Source: Snuella sedimenti | Lineage (GTDB): Bacteria > Bacteroidota > Bacteroidia > Flavobacteriales > Flavobacteriaceae | Direction: 5' to 3' | Assembly: GCF_016428595.1 (NCBI RefSeq) | Contig: NZ_JAELVQ010000003.1 | Coordinates: forward strand, 1 to 64,000 | DNA: 64,000 bases | In this document: positions 50,873 to 59,425 of the stretch, in pieces | Position numbering within the stretch: position 1 is the first letter of the stretch | Layout of the letters: each line of letters starts with the position of its first letter | Translations under genes and position numbers: made by a program | The notes under the pieces: generated by a model | The model's database searches: none | Seen by the model: the letters and a program-made list of their open reading frames with translations, nothing else | Told to the model about the DNA's origin: nothing

Positions 50873-51763
50873 TCACCTTGAAAACTGCTTAGATACATTT
50901 TCAGCTTTTCTATTCGCAGTATAATCATAAAAGCCTTCTCCCGATTTAATGCCTAATTTACCTGCTCTAACCATGTTTACCAGCAAAGGACATGGGGCGT
51001 ATTTTGGGTTTTTAAAACCTTCGTACATGACATTCAAAATGGATAAGCAAACGTCTAAGCCAATAAAGTCGGCTAGTTGTAGTGGACCCATGGGATGTGC
51101 CATACCCAATTTCATTACGGTGTCAATTTCTTTAACACCAGCTACACCATTGTATAATGTTTCGATTGATTCGTTAATCATGGGCATTAAAATACGGTTA
51201 GCAACAAAGCCAGGATAATCATTTACCTCCACAGGTGTTTTACCTAGGGTTATCGATACATCCATAATGGCTTGGGTCACGGCATCGCTGGTATTGTAAC
51301 CTCTAATGATCTCCACCAATTGCATGATGGGTACCGGATTCATAAAATGCATGCCTATAACCTTATCGGGTCTGGTGGTAGCAGCTGCAATTTGAGTTAT
51401 TGAAATGGAAGATGTATTGGTTGCTAAAATGGTATCTTTATCACAAGCTTTGTCAAGTTGTTTAAAAATATCCAGTTTTAAACTTATGTTTTCTGTGGCA
51501 GCTTCAACAACCAAGTTGGCGTTTTTAACACCTTCGGGAATGGATGTAAAGGTATTTATATTTGTTAAGGTTTCGCTTTTAGTATGTTCGGAAATCGTAT
51601 TTTTGGTTACCATTCGATCCAGGTTTTTAGAAATGGTTTCCAATCCTTTTTTTAAAGCAGTTTCGCTTATATCGATAAGCTGTACTTTAAAACCATTTTG
51701 AGCAAAGGTATGTGCGATACCATTGCCCATTGTACCGGCTCCAATTACTGCAACATGTTTCAT
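50873..51763 (-). CDS. 3-hydroxybutyryl-CoA dehydrogenase
   Basis: 296 aa. NAD-binding IGAGTMGNGIAHTFAQNG (residues 6-23). The active site shows NTSSISITQIAAATTRP and IGMHFMNPVPIMQLVEIIRG with catalytic His and Glu. NDYPGFVANRILMPMINE (about 180-197) leads to the C-terminal dimer domain ending GLKSGEGFYDY-like (LGIKSGEGFYDY). It oxidises 3-hydroxyacyl-CoA or makes 3-hydroxybutyryl-CoA in fatty-acid or butanoate metabolism. Same strand and probably the same core cluster as the oxidoreductase upstream. Confidence 0.95.
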   Translation of the reverse strand: MKHVAVIGAGTMGNGIAHTFAQNGFKVQLIDISETALKKGLETISKNLDRMVTKNTISEHTKSETLTNINTFTSIPEGVKNANLVVEAATENISLKLDIFKQLDKACDKDTILATNTSSISITQIAAATTRPDKVIGMHFMNPVPIMQLVEIIRGYNTSDAVTQAIMDVSITLGKTPVEVNDYPGFVANRILMPMINESIETLYNGVAGVKEIDTVMKLGMAHPMGPLQLADFIGLDVCLSILNVMYEGFKNPKYAPCPLLVNMVRAGKLGIKSGEGFYDYTANRKAENVSKQFSR

Positions 51764-51808
51764 TCGTTTAGTTTTATGAGTTTACTTATTAGGTACAACG
51801 ATTAATAC

Positions 51809-52774
51809 CTATTTGTTAAAACAGTTTATTATTTGATTGGCAACACGGAGCGCTTCAGTGCCGTCTTGTAAGGTTACAATTGGTGTTGTGTTATTATTAA
51901 TAGCATCGGCAAACGTTTCTAATTCATCCAGTATAGAGTTGGTATTGGCTATGTGTGGATTATCAAAATAAATTTGTTTTTTAATCCCCTCGGCATTTTG
52001 AAGTACCATATCGAAATCTCCTGGATGTTCTGGAGCGTCTTTCATTTTTACTACTTCACATTTTTTGTCTAAGAAATCGACCGAGATATAGGCGTCTTTT
52101 TGAAAGAAACGGGCTTTTCGCATTTTCTTTAATGAAATTCTACTAGCTGTTAAGTTTGCTACACAACCATTTTCAAATTCTATACGGGCATTGGCAATAT
52201 CTGGTGTGTCACTTATAACGGAGACGCCACTGGCAGAAATGTTTTTTACTGTAGATTTTACAATGCTAAGAACAATGTCTATATCATGAATCATTAAGTC
52301 TAAAACCACAGGAACATCGGTACCTCTTGGATTGAATTCTGCTAAACGATGCGACTCGATAAACATAGGCGACTTAATGTCGTCTTTTACAGCCATAAAA
52401 GCAGGGTTAAACCGCTCGACATGTCCTACCTGTCCACGTAAGCTATGTTTAGCTAGGAGTTCCCTTATATGTTCGGCCTCTTCAACCGTATTGGTAATAG
52501 GCTTTTCAATAAAAATATGTTTCCCTTTTGCAATGGCCTGTTTGGCACAATCGTAATGTGAAAGTGTAGGCGTAACAATATCCACCATGTCTACAGCATC
52601 AATAAGTGCATCTATTGAGTCGAAGAATTTATAACCAAATTCTGCTTCTACTTTTTTACCATTTGCTTGATCGGCATCATAAAAACCAACAAGCTCATAT
52701 TTTTCAGATTGATTAAGAAGTCTTAAATGAATTTTTCCAAGGTGTCCGGCACCAAGTACACCAGCTTTTAGCAT
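51809..52774 (-). CDS. Gfo/Idh/MocA-family oxidoreductase
   Basis: 321 aa from ATG 52774 (MLKAGVLGAGHLGKIHLRLL); the longer frame has an unlikely leader. Rossmann motif GVLGAGHLGKIH, the EKP signature in GKHIFIEKPITNTVEEAEHI (about residues 83-102), and VGHVERFNPAF. C-terminal catalytic-domain residues include VPVVLDLMIHDIDIVLSIV. A sugar or cyclitol NAD(P)-dependent oxidoreductase; the substrate is unknown. Members close to this one in Flavobacteria precede 3-hydroxybutyryl-CoA dehydrogenase. Confidence 0.9.
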   Translation of the reverse strand: MLKAGVLGAGHLGKIHLRLLNQSEKYELVGFYDADQANGKKVEAEFGYKFFDSIDALIDAVDMVDIVTPTLSHYDCAKQAIAKGKHIFIEKPITNTVEEAEHIRELLAKHSLRGQVGHVERFNPAFMAVKDDIKSPMFIESHRLAEFNPRGTDVPVVLDLMIHDIDIVLSIVKSTVKNISASGVSVISDTPDIANARIEFENGCVANLTASRISLKKMRKARFFQKDAYISVDFLDKKCEVVKMKDAPEHPGDFDMVLQNAEGIKKQIYFDNPHIANTNSILDELETFADAINNNTTPIVTLQDGTEALRVANQIINCFNK

Positions 52775-52929
52775 AAATTTTACGTTTTCAACAAAAATAA
52801 GATATTTAAAATATGAATACGCTATTTTCAACTAAATTTTAGTTAAAAACCAATGGTGAAAATTCTAAAAAAAATGTTTCAAGCTTAGAAAGGATTACCT
52901 AATTTTATCCTTGAAAAACCACAATAGAA

Positions 52930-53571
52930 TTGAACGATACATTTAGACATAAGGGCTTACGACAACAATTGGTTAATGTTTTAAAAAACAAAGGCATAGC
53001 CGATTCGGCTGTTTTAAATGCTATAGGGGATATACCCAGGCATTTGTTTATGGATTCTGGCTTTTTGGATCACGCCTATCAGGACAAGGCATTTCCTATT
53101 GCTGCCGATCAAACTATTTCACAGCCCTATACTGTAGCGTTTCAAACCGAATTATTACAAGTGAAGAAAGGGAGTAAAATCCTTGAAATTGGTACTGGTA
53201 GTGGTTATCAAACAGCGGTACTGTGCGCGTTGGGAGCCAAAGTGTACAGTATAGAACGTCAGCAAGAATTATTTAAAAAGACCAGTAAGTTTTTACCTAA
53301 GTTGGGATATAGAGCTAAAAAGCTCATTTTTGGAGATGGTTATAAGGGGTTGCCAGAGGAAGCGCCTTTCGATGGTGTTATTGTTACAGCGGGTGCGCCT
53401 TTTGTGCCAAAGCCCTTGTTGGCCCAGTTGGCAATTGGTGGACGTTTGGTTATCCCTGTTGGTAATGATGTTCAGGTTATGACACTTTTTATTAGAAAAG
53501 GTCCAAAGGAGTTCGAGCAGCATGAGTTTGGTGAATTCCGTTTTGTGCCTTTGTTAGAAGATAAAAATTAA
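52930..53571 (+). CDS. pcm: Protein-L-isoaspartate O-methyltransferase
   Basis: 213 aa, TTG start (MNDTFRHKGLRQQLVNVLKN). Repairs isoaspartyl damage in proteins using SAM. PRHLFMDSGFLDHAYQDKAF, ISQPYTVAFQTELLQV and ILEIGTGSGYQTAVLCALG (about residues 76-94) are the canonical Pcm blocks. The C-terminal VTAGAPFVPKPLLAQLAIGG and RLVIPVG complete it. Convergent with the pyridoxamine-oxidase-like gene, 4 bp apart. Confidence 0.94.
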   Translation: MNDTFRHKGLRQQLVNVLKNKGIADSAVLNAIGDIPRHLFMDSGFLDHAYQDKAFPIAADQTISQPYTVAFQTELLQVKKGSKILEIGTGSGYQTAVLCALGAKVYSIERQQELFKKTSKFLPKLGYRAKKLIFGDGYKGLPEEAPFDGVIVTAGAPFVPKPLLAQLAIGGRLVIPVGNDVQVMTLFIRKGPKEFEQHEFGEFRFVPLLEDKN

Positions 53572-53575
53572 AATG

Positions 53576-54127
53576 TCATTTATTTTTTGGTAGGATATGC
53601 GTTTCAAATCCATCAATACTCATCGTGTTTTTTTCTTGCCAATACATTTTGATACGTTTTTTGCCTTGCTTTTCCGACCATGCATTTAGCATGCCGCGCT
53701 CTTCTTTAAAATCCATAAAGGGAACAGCAAAACCACAAGAAGTCTGTACTAAATCTATGTGCATTTCTATAATTTGTCTGGAGCCCACATTGTTAGAAAA
53801 CATATTGATATACTCTTGAAACTCAGTATCTCTTTCGTGGTATATTTTAGCTTTCCCGTAAAGCCTTAGTATTAATGGTTTTCCTTCAAAAGCACAGAAC
53901 ATAATAGTCATTCTGTCATTTTTTAATAGATGGGCAGCCGTTTCATTACCGCTTCCAGTAAGGTTTAACCAAAGGAGTTTGTTGGGACTTAAAATCCGAA
54001 GCGTGTCATGCCCTTTAGGTGAGATGTTTACACGTCCATCCTTTGCCGCCGTACCAACAAAAAAGATTTTTTGCCTTTTTACAAAGTCCTGAAGATCGTC
54101 GTTTATTTCAGAAAACTGTTTTCCCAT
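53576..54127 (-). CDS. Pyridoxamine 5'-phosphate oxidase-family (FMN split-barrel) protein
   Basis: 183 aa. N-terminal DLQDFVKRQKIFFVGTAAKD, then GRVNISPKGHDTLRIL and LTGSGNETAAHLLKNDRMTI are the split-barrel flavin-binding blocks. IIEMHIDLVQTSCGFAVP appears in the C-terminal half. Short single-domain members are FMN- or F420-type reductases of unknown substrate rather than true PdxH. Faces pcm tail to tail. Confidence 0.86.
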   Translation of the reverse strand: MGKQFSEINDDLQDFVKRQKIFFVGTAAKDGRVNISPKGHDTLRILSPNKLLWLNLTGSGNETAAHLLKNDRMTIMFCAFEGKPLILRLYGKAKIYHERDTEFQEYINMFSNNVGSRQIIEMHIDLVQTSCGFAVPFMDFKEERGMLNAWSEKQGKKRIKMYWQEKNTMSIDGFETHILPKNK

Positions 54128-54169
54128 GCTTTCGGATTTGCAGATTGTAACTTGTTTTTAACTTCTATA

Positions 54170-56017
54170 TTATTTTAAAGCGTTATTAAATTTTTCTTTA
54201 CCACCAACCACGGGTAAGGTTAAAGTTGTACCGTTTAGATCAACAGTTAGTTCTGTTCCTGGTTTTGGGTGTAGGGTAAAATCCTTATCGCTGGAAAAAA
54301 TCATCAATCCAATTTGTTGCTCTTTTGGAATGATCTGGTCATCTGGCATTAGATCAAAAGTTAACTTATAAAATTTACCAGGCTTTAAGGGGCTACTTTT
54401 AGTAAGTGATTTATGGTTTTGAGGATCGGCCCAGCCACGCGTAATAATATTATCGGTTATTTTAGCTTTCTTTTCTTCGTTCCAAGGTAGCGACACTAAC
54501 CAAACTGATAAGTTCGCTGCCGGTTTACTACTTGCCAGTTTTACAGTAACTTTTGCTGTTCCCGAAATATGAAGCGCTTCTGTAAGCTTGGGAGTTACAT
54601 ATAAAAGACGGTGCTCAGAACTTGGTGATTTTGCCAATGATGCACCAGAAAAATTGTAATTATCAATTAGCGACTCTTTTACGGAAGTCTTGCTTTTGAG
54701 AGTGGTTAAACCTCCAATATTTGGTGCGCCTGCTGTAAGGTGTAGTGTAACGTCTTTTGCATCAGGATTGGGATACGCTTTATAGGGAGTTGGTTTGTCT
54801 TTTGGGTCATGCTCACGGACAATCCATGCTTTGGGATCGTTTTCAACACCGTTGTCAATACCGTGGAGATACCGTGTAAACCATCGGTTCATCATGGTGA
54901 TTGGTGGCGGTCCACCATGGCCATTTTGATGGTAGTATATTTGGGTTGGGAGTCCCATTTCGGTTGCTTTTTTATATATCCTATAACTGTGTTCTGGCAT
55001 TACGTTCCAGTCGTTAAAACCGTGAGACATTAATAGGGCGGCTTTCATGGGTTTCATGTCGTTTAAATAATCCCGACCAGCCCAGAAATCGTTATAATCA
55101 CCAGTAATCCTGTCCATGCCATTTTTCATTTCGGTATCTCTAACCACTTTGTTACTGTAGGCACGTTTAGATTCATCGCCACTATGTATAAAATCATATA
55201 GAACATCAATATCTTCACCTAAATAACCGCCAGGGGATCTTACCAAACCATTAGATCTATAATAATGGTAATACGATGTGTTGGGAGCAACCGGAATGAT
55301 AGCCTTTAATCCCTCGACACCAGTTGTCGCAGCAGCCAAAGGTATGGTGCCATTATACGATGTTCCTGTCATACCAACTTTTCCTGTAGACCAAAAAGCT
55401 TCTACTGTTTCATTTCCATCGGGAGTGGTATAGCCTTTGGCACGTCCGCATAGCCAGTCGATAACAGCTTTTGGAGCTAAAGACTCATTATCACCACCAA
55501 CGGTAGGAGAGCCTTGCGAAAGTCCTGTGCCTGGTGAAGATGAATGTACAACTATATATCCTCTGGGAACCCAGGTTCTAATTTGGGAGTTCGATATAAT
55601 GGGACGTTCTCCTTTACGGGTTACTTCTACTTGGGTTCGTGGTTTGGCTGTTTCTCCCAATTCGTGATTAACATCCCAAAATAAGCCATCAACATTAGGA
55701 GCTACACCAGCATAATAGGGGCTGGATTCATAAACGACAGGAAGTTTTAGACCTTCGGTATCTGTTTGGTATGGTCTAGTTACATCAACATGCATACGGT
55801 CTAATTTACCATCACCGTCGGTATCGAAAGTCGTTTCGACCCATAAGTCGTGACGTATCCACTTTTCGGGATCACTAAATGCTTCAACAATTTGTGCTTC
55901 CCCATCTTTAAAGATTGGTGTCGTCTTTATTTGTGCTTGTAAATAACTAGAAACCTGTATTAGTAATACTATAATTACAATTACTATTGGAGTCTTTATT
56001 TTGTATGTTGTATTCAT
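54170..56017 (-). CDS. Xaa-Pro dipeptidyl-peptidase-like (CocE/NonD, S15) hydrolase
   Basis: 615 aa with signal peptide (IVIIVLLIQVSSYLQAQ). Alpha/beta-hydrolase nucleophile in KVGMTGTSYNGTIPLAAATT (Ser at about residue 217). DYNDFWAGRDYLNDMKPMKA and LLMSHGFNDWNVMPEHSYRI carry the Asp, and YHQNGHGGPPP the His. The C-terminal X-Pro beta-sandwich (LAKSPSSEHRLLYVTPKL to DLNGTTLTLPVVGG) is present. Likely a periplasmic or secreted exopeptidase removing Xaa-Pro, or an ester/beta-lactam-type acylase. PepX-like is the best match. Confidence 0.88.
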   Translation of the reverse strand: MNTTYKIKTPIVIVIIVLLIQVSSYLQAQIKTTPIFKDGEAQIVEAFSDPEKWIRHDLWVETTFDTDGDGKLDRMHVDVTRPYQTDTEGLKLPVVYESSPYYAGVAPNVDGLFWDVNHELGETAKPRTQVEVTRKGERPIISNSQIRTWVPRGYIVVHSSSPGTGLSQGSPTVGGDNESLAPKAVIDWLCGRAKGYTTPDGNETVEAFWSTGKVGMTGTSYNGTIPLAAATTGVEGLKAIIPVAPNTSYYHYYRSNGLVRSPGGYLGEDIDVLYDFIHSGDESKRAYSNKVVRDTEMKNGMDRITGDYNDFWAGRDYLNDMKPMKAALLMSHGFNDWNVMPEHSYRIYKKATEMGLPTQIYYHQNGHGGPPPITMMNRWFTRYLHGIDNGVENDPKAWIVREHDPKDKPTPYKAYPNPDAKDVTLHLTAGAPNIGGLTTLKSKTSVKESLIDNYNFSGASLAKSPSSEHRLLYVTPKLTEALHISGTAKVTVKLASSKPAANLSVWLVSLPWNEEKKAKITDNIITRGWADPQNHKSLTKSSPLKPGKFYKLTFDLMPDDQIIPKEQQIGLMIFSSDKDFTLHPKPGTELTVDLNGTTLTLPVVGGKEKFNNALK

Positions 56018-56051
56018 ATTATGGGATTCGTATTAGAGTTAAAAAGGGTAG

Positions 56052-56609
56052 TTAGTTTGGTAGGTATCTTTTGGGTATTGGAGTACGCCAAGTTTCTTGA
56101 GCCCAAAACACGTTTACGATCCACCAGCGTTCGCCATCGTTTAATAGTTGAATGCTGTTAATACCTCGCATAAAAGGTTCTGTGTCAGCTTTGCTCATGT
56201 AGGCTTCATAAGTACTGAATACATGCGCGATATTGCCAAAAACTTCCACTTTTTTGTGAATCTCTTTTTCAATAAAGCCATTTTCAACCATCCATTTACC
56301 AGCATTATTAATATAGTTGTTGGGAGACATATATCTCACTTTTTGGGTTCCCTCTACATCTTTTCCAAAAGCTATAAGTTTGGCATCTGGATGAAATAGG
56401 TATTTAAAGAATTCCCAGTTGCGCTCTTCTTCTTTTTCTCCCGAAATGGTTTTGTATAAGGCTTTTATTGTGCCGTTAAGCGTGAGTACTTTAGAACTGT
56501 CTATAACCTGTACCTTAACAGTATCTGTTTTTGGAGTTTTAGGAATGTCTTGTGCCTTTACCGTTGTTGAAATTAAAGCAATAGCCAGAATAGTCACTAA
56601 TTGTCTCAT
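56052..56609 (-). CDS. Secreted NTF2-like (SnoaL-fold) protein
   Basis: 185 aa from ATG 56609 (MRQLVTILAIALISTTVKAQ); the upstream part of the frame is non-conserved. The signal peptide is followed by a cystatin-like barrel: LYKTISGEKEEERNWEFFKY, LFHPDAKLIAFG, EKEIHKKVEVFGNIAHVFST and GINSIQLLNDGERWWIVNVF. The HPDA...W pattern fits the NTF2/SnoaL superfamily. Ligand unknown. Same strand and close (34 bp) to the PepX-like gene; a shared transcript is possible. Confidence 0.8.
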   Translation of the reverse strand: MRQLVTILAIALISTTVKAQDIPKTPKTDTVKVQVIDSSKVLTLNGTIKALYKTISGEKEEERNWEFFKYLFHPDAKLIAFGKDVEGTQKVRYMSPNNYINNAGKWMVENGFIEKEIHKKVEVFGNIAHVFSTYEAYMSKADTEPFMRGINSIQLLNDGERWWIVNVFWAQETWRTPIPKRYLPN

Positions 56610-56738
56610 GTGTTTGTATTTGTTGTTTTTTATAATCATCACATGTAGCATGTGTCTGTTAGCCATACGTGATTAATCAAAAAATAAGCCACCAAGGTCT
56701 AAATTTACTTAGGATTTACGTGTTAAGAGTTTCTTAAA

Positions 56739-57197
56739 TTATTTGTATATTTTCTTGATCCTATCCAGGTTACGCTTGTTATCCCTGTCCTTTATAGTTT
56801 CCCGTTTATCGTAAAGTTTTTTTCCTTTTGCCAAGGCAATATCTAGTTTGGCATAACCTTTTTCATTTATAAACAAGCGTAGGGGTATAATGGTAATTCC
56901 AGTATTTTGCACTTCTTTCTGTAATTTTTTAAGCTCTTTTTTATTTAAAAGAAGTTTGCGTTCAGCTTTAGGTTTATGGTTGTAATAGTTACCATAAAGG
57001 TATTCCTCTATGGTCATATTAATAACAAAAAGTTCACCCCTGTCATTAAATTCACAAAAGCTTTCGGCAATAGAAGCCTTACTGTTTCGAATGGATTTTA
57101 TTTCGGTTCCTGTTAATACAATACCCGCAGTGTACTTATCTAATATTTCGTATAGAAAGCGGGCCTTTTTGTTTTGTATGTTAATGGTCTTTTGCAT
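56739..57197 (-). CDS. smpB: SsrA-binding protein
   Basis: 152 aa from Met 57197 ([20 protein letters not shown]). SmpB binds tmRNA for trans-translation of stalled ribosomes. Signature: [60 protein letters not shown] (as [13 protein letters not shown]). A basic C-terminal tail [10 protein letters not shown] completes it. The matching ssrA RNA gene was not found in this window. Confidence 0.96.
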   Translation of the reverse strand: MQKTINIQNKKARFLYEILDKYTAGIVLTGTEIKSIRNSKASIAESFCEFNDRGELFVINMTIEEYLYGNYYNHKPKAERKLLLNKKELKKLQKEVQNTGITIIPLRLFINEKGYAKLDIALAKGKKLYDKRETIKDRDNKRNLDRIKKIYK

Positions 57198-57373
57198 GGA
57201 GCACAAAGCTACATAAATTTATGATGTTGTGCTTTAAAATGATTTAGCTTAAGGTAAAAAAGAGCATATAAAATTGGGAACCAAATTACAAGCGATGCCT
57301 TTTAGTTTTTTATAAGGCTCTTGTTTTAAGGTTTTAGAAATCCTTAAATCACTTTATTAAGTGTAAAATGTGG

Positions 57374-57583
57374 TTAGCTGTGCATTGTAAAACCAACTTT
57401 AATGGTTACTTGCCATCTATCTACATTGCCGTCTTTAATGCTTCCACGGGTATCAATAACTTCAAACCACCTTAAATTGTGTACCGATTGAGAAGCTTTT
57501 GTCAATGCATTTTGAACAGCATCATCACTTGATTTTTCTGAAGTTCCTACAATTTCAATTTTTTTGTAAATATGCTCTTCCAT
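57374..57583 (-). CDS. Dodecin (flavin-binding storage protein)
   Basis: 69 aa beginning MEEHIYKKIEIVGTSEKSSD. The dodecin beta-alpha-beta-beta fold with NLRWFEVIDTRGSIKDG (Trp and Gln residues that stack riboflavin/FMN; Trp in NLRWF) and VDRWQVTIKVGFTM. Dodecamers store flavin or CoA. It stands alone, divergent from lpdA. Confidence 0.93.
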   Translation of the reverse strand: MEEHIYKKIEIVGTSEKSSDDAVQNALTKASQSVHNLRWFEVIDTRGSIKDGNVDRWQVTIKVGFTMHS

Positions 57584-57772
57584 GATATTTAGTTTTTTAG
57601 TTAATTAAGATACGAAAAATGTGGTAAGTATTTGCAATTTAGTTTGTTATGTTTTCAAGAAGTAGCTTGGGTAGATTTCATATAGTTTAGAAGGTGATTA
57701 ATTACGAGGCTCTTGGCATAAAAATAAGTGAAATCAATGCTTTTGAAAGTTATGAACATCATTCAAAATTCG

Positions 57773-57780
57773 TATTTTTG
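57773..57780 (+). promoter_or_regulatory. -7 element upstream of lpdA
   Basis: TATTTTTG matches TAnnTTTG and lies about 36 bp before the lpdA ATG. A TTTTG at 57741 is somewhat far for a standard -33 box. Confidence 0.45.
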
Positions 57781-57815
57781 TACTCGTTTTAACAAAATCG
57801 ACTAAAAACAATCTT

Positions 57816-59216
57816 ATGAATTCTTATGATGTAGCCGTTATTGGCTCTGGTCCTGGAGGTTATGTGGCAGCCATTCGTTGTGCGCAACTGGGTATGACAA
57901 CTGCAATTATAGAAAAATACGCTACACTTGGTGGAACCTGTTTAAATGTTGGTTGTATTCCAAGTAAAGCTCTTTTAGATTCATCTCACCATTATGAAGA
58001 TGCTGTGAAGCATTTTGAAGATCACGGTATTGAAGTGCCGGGAGAGATTAAAGTGAATTTAGAAAAAATGATTGCCCGTAAGCAGGCAGTTGTAGACCAA
58101 ACCACAGGTGGTATCGATTTTTTAATGAAAAAGAATAAGATTGATGTTTATGAGGGCTTGGGTGCTTTTAAGGATGCAACACATATTGTTGTTAATGGTA
58201 AGGAAACAATAGAGATTGAAGCGAAGCACAGCATTATTGCAACTGGTTCTAAGCCTTCAAGTTTGCCTTTTATTAATATAGACAAAGAACGCATAATTAC
58301 ATCTACCGAAGCATTGAAGCTTAAGGAGATTCCAAAGCATTTAATTGTTATAGGAGGAGGTGTAATAGGTCTAGAATTGGGACAGGTTTATAAGCGTTTA
58401 GGAGCCGAAGTAACTGTTATAGAATATTTGGACAGAATTATTCCAACTATGGATGCTGGTTTATCTAAAGAATTGAACAAAGTACTTAAGAAGCAAAAAT
58501 TTAAGATAAATACGTCTCATAAGGTGAAATCTGTAGAGCGCGTTGGTGACGAAGTTGTTGTTAAAGCAGATAATAAAAAAGGAGAAGAAGTTGAATTTAA
58601 AGGTGATTACTGTTTAGTGTCTGTTGGTCGTAGGCCATACACGGATGGATTAAATGCAGCGGCAGCGGGTGTTAAGATAAATGATAGGGGGCAAGTAGAG
58701 GTAAATGAGCATTTACAAACATCTGCCTCTAATATCTATGCTATTGGTGATGTGGTAAAAGGTGCTATGTTGGCTCATAAAGCGGAAGAAGAAGGCGTAT
58801 TTGTAGCCGAAACCTTAGCTGGTCAAAAACCACATATCGATTACAATCTAATTCCTGGGGTAGTGTACACATGGCCTGAAGTTGCTGCTGTAGGTAAAAC
58901 AGAAGAGCAATTAAAGGAAGCAGGGATCGCTTATAAGGCTGGACAATTCCCTATGCGTGCTTTAGGACGTAGTAGAGCAAGTATGGACTTGGATGGTTTT
59001 GTAAAAGTATTAGCAGATAAAACAACCGATGAAATTTTAGGAGTACATATGGTTGGTGCCCGTGCTGCCGATATGATTGCTGAAGCTGTAGTCGCCATGG
59101 AATACCGTGCTTCTGCCGAAGATATATCACGCATGTCACATGCGCACCCTACTTTTACAGAAGCTATCAAGGAAGCTGCTTTAGCGGCTACTGAAGATAG
59201 AGCGTTGCATATATAA
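57816..59216 (+). CDS. lpdA: Dihydrolipoyl dehydrogenase
   Basis: 466-aa E3 subunit of 2-oxo-acid dehydrogenase complexes. FAD motif VIGSGPGGYVAAIRC (about residues 7-21), redox-active disulphide GGTCLNVGCIPSKALL (about 39-54), NAD motif IGGGVIGLELGQVYKRLG, FAD block YAIGDVVKGAML, and the active-site C-terminus HAHPTFTEAIKEAALA. Complete. It regenerates lipoamide in the pyruvate, 2-oxoglutarate and branched-chain complexes and the glycine cleavage system. Single gene with its own terminator. Confidence 0.97.
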   Translation: MNSYDVAVIGSGPGGYVAAIRCAQLGMTTAIIEKYATLGGTCLNVGCIPSKALLDSSHHYEDAVKHFEDHGIEVPGEIKVNLEKMIARKQAVVDQTTGGIDFLMKKNKIDVYEGLGAFKDATHIVVNGKETIEIEAKHSIIATGSKPSSLPFINIDKERIITSTEALKLKEIPKHLIVIGGGVIGLELGQVYKRLGAEVTVIEYLDRIIPTMDAGLSKELNKVLKKQKFKINTSHKVKSVERVGDEVVVKADNKKGEEVEFKGDYCLVSVGRRPYTDGLNAAAAGVKINDRGQVEVNEHLQTSASNIYAIGDVVKGAMLAHKAEEEGVFVAETLAGQKPHIDYNLIPGVVYTWPEVAAVGKTEEQLKEAGIAYKAGQFPMRALGRSRASMDLDGFVKVLADKTTDEILGVHMVGARAADMIAEAVVAMEYRASAEDISRMSHAHPTFTEAIKEAALAATEDRALHI

Positions 59217-59237
59217 ATACAAAAACATAATTTTTTT

Positions 59238-59265
59238 AAAAGCAACCCTTAAGGGTTGCTTTTTT
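59238..59265 (+). terminator. Terminator of lpdA
   Basis: AAAAGCAACCCTT/AAGGGTTGCTTTTTT: perfect stem followed by T run, 22 bp after the stop. Confidence 0.85.
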
Positions 59266-59425
59266 AGTTGTTTGGAAATCAGTAATTAGTGTTGTTTTTG
59301 ATGATTATTTTTCTTATCTTGTGTGTAAGAATTATAACTTCTATTTTTCTCTCAATCACGCTCTAAATTTGCGGTGGCACGTTTTCCTAATGCCTATTTA
59401 TGTTACTAACCATAAATAGTCCATT